NCBI GenBank assembly: GCA_027475525.1
Contig: JAMWFC010000079.1
Coordinates: 310,001 to 374,000 of the forward strand
Direction: 5' to 3'
Length of the DNA: 64,000 bases
Source: Macrolepiota albuminosa
Taxonomy: Eukaryota > Basidiomycota > Agaricomycetes > Agaricales > Agaricaceae
Made by a program: the position numbers and the translations under genes. Positions 63,504 through 64,000 of the stretch are shown here, one piece after another. Under the pieces are notes generated by a model. It worked only from the letters and a program-made list of their open reading frames with translations, had not been told where the DNA came from and ran no database searches. Each line of letters begins with the position of its first letter. The first letter of the stretch is position 1.

Positions 63504-64000
63504 GGTGAGGGGGAATCTCCTTAGCGTCGTCGCCTTTAGAGAATATGTCAGCAAACTCGTGATACTCCGGGGGAACTACTTCTCGGAGGATCTGTTCCTT
63601 GGTTTTCTTTTCTGGGGGGATAGCGTCCCCTTGTAGGTGTTCTTCCAGGAGAGATGGTGAGGTGTGTAGCTGAAACATGGGGGTTCCGTCCTTCATGAGG
63701 CGGGTGAAGGGGGCAGCTCCAATGATCCTAATGTCGAGTGCATTTGGGTCGATCGGGGTCGCGGATGCATCAGTCAGAGCAGGTGTGACGTGAGTCTGAG
63801 ACCAGCCTGGGTAGTTCGGCCCTTTGTACCTGTTCCGAGGAATGTTTGGGGGTCGATCGGGGGCTTTATGGGCTCGGATGGGCGTGGGTGGCGTATGCAT
63901 GGGGGGTGCGGCTGTTGTCCCGGGGGTGTCGGGAATCGGGTCGCTCCCCAGGGCCCGGAGATGCACGGCAGTCGAGGGGTGGTCTTTGGGTCCTGGGATG

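Larger units (their letters stand above)
60275..64000 (-). pseudogene. Chromovirus 2 pol: RT, RNase H, integrase, chromodomain; 5' part beyond the window
   Basis: Right to left: the spacer after protease (M-H-L-R-A-L-G-S-D-P, 63966), with LTR G at 63269-63503; RT with [25 protein letters not shown] and the intact catalytic I-Y-L-D-D-I-L near 62685; RNase H with I-L-E-C-D-A-S-D-Y-A and Y-S-D-H-N-N-L; the integrase zinc region H-x-x-x-L-W-G-H-S-G...P-C-L-Q-A-K, where the first Cys of C-x2-C is Arg; the DDE core with S-L-D-H-I-V-E-L, I-I-S-D-C-G-P-L-F and D-G-Q-T-K-R-V-N-Q, where the catalytic Glu is Lys; and a C-terminal chromodomain (V-E-D-I-L-D-S-R...F-L-V-W-W-K-G-Y...T-W-E-P) ending at TAG 60275. 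Several stops are present. The chromodomain places it among chromoviruses, which target chromatin through methylated histone H3. This copy cannot integrate. Confidence 0.9.

Noticed and set aside
1..64000. CRISPR arrays, operons, riboswitches or other prokaryotic features
   Set aside because: None seen; introns, retrotransposons and tRNA structure are eukaryotic throughout.

Overview
The window looks like a transposon-rich stretch of a filamentous basidiomycete genome, most likely an agaricomycete. The evidence is two KDZ (CxC-type) transposases, chromodomain-carrying Ty3/gypsy elements (chromoviruses), Ty1/copia elements, a tyrosine-recombinase (DIRS/Ngaro-like) retrotransposon, a Tc1/mariner element, host genes with many introns of about 50 nt, an HsbA-type secreted protein and an intron-bearing tRNA-Gly. 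Family assignments come from motifs read by eye; no database search was run.

Layout. 1-6.5 kb: a decayed copia pol, a solo LTR (E1) nested with a second solo LTR (F1), a GC-rich imperfect repeat, and a cluster of tRNA-derived SINE-like units ending at a 100-N gap. 6.7-12.8 kb: a decayed Zn2Cys6-like gene convergent with an uncharacterised gene (A) split by solo LTR D1, then the N-terminal part of a KDZ transposase cut by an LTR. 13-17.4 kb: solo LTRs F2 and D2 and a degenerate Tc1/mariner element. 17.4-25.8 kb: the only host-gene-like island, with an intact 8-exon seven-TM membrane protein, tRNA-Gly(UCC), a frameshifted cystathionine gamma-lyase pseudogene and an intact hydrophobic-surface-binding (HsbA) gene. 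26.5-32.1 kb: a YR retrotransposon whose gag 3' half is inverted. 33-35.3 kb: a second KDZ transposase. 35.3-49.9 kb: chromovirus 1 (minus strand), interrupted by an almost intact copia element (copia-2) and by solo LTR D3. 52.7-56.4 kb: uncharacterised gene B split by solo LTR D4. 56.4 kb to the window end: chromovirus 2 (minus strand), carrying solo LTRs E2 and G.

Most of the architecture is nested insertion. Target-site duplications (TSDs) can be read for solo LTR families D and E (4 bp) and F and G (5 bp). Conceptual removal of D1, D4 and E2 rejoins an open reading frame.

The points most worth a second look are: (i) both chromoviruses carry a large ORF on the opposite strand, between the 3' end of pol and the 3' LTR; (ii) chromovirus 1 has two retropepsin-like domains in tandem; (iii) copia-2 has gag and pol in one frame split by a single UAG, and its two LTRs differ only at CpG sites; (iv) a 0.55-kb inversion inside the gag of the YR element; (v) five exact and one near-exact abutting duplications of exactly 77 bp, three of which break reading frames. 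The last group looks like k-mer assembly joins and should be corrected before the sequence is interpreted.
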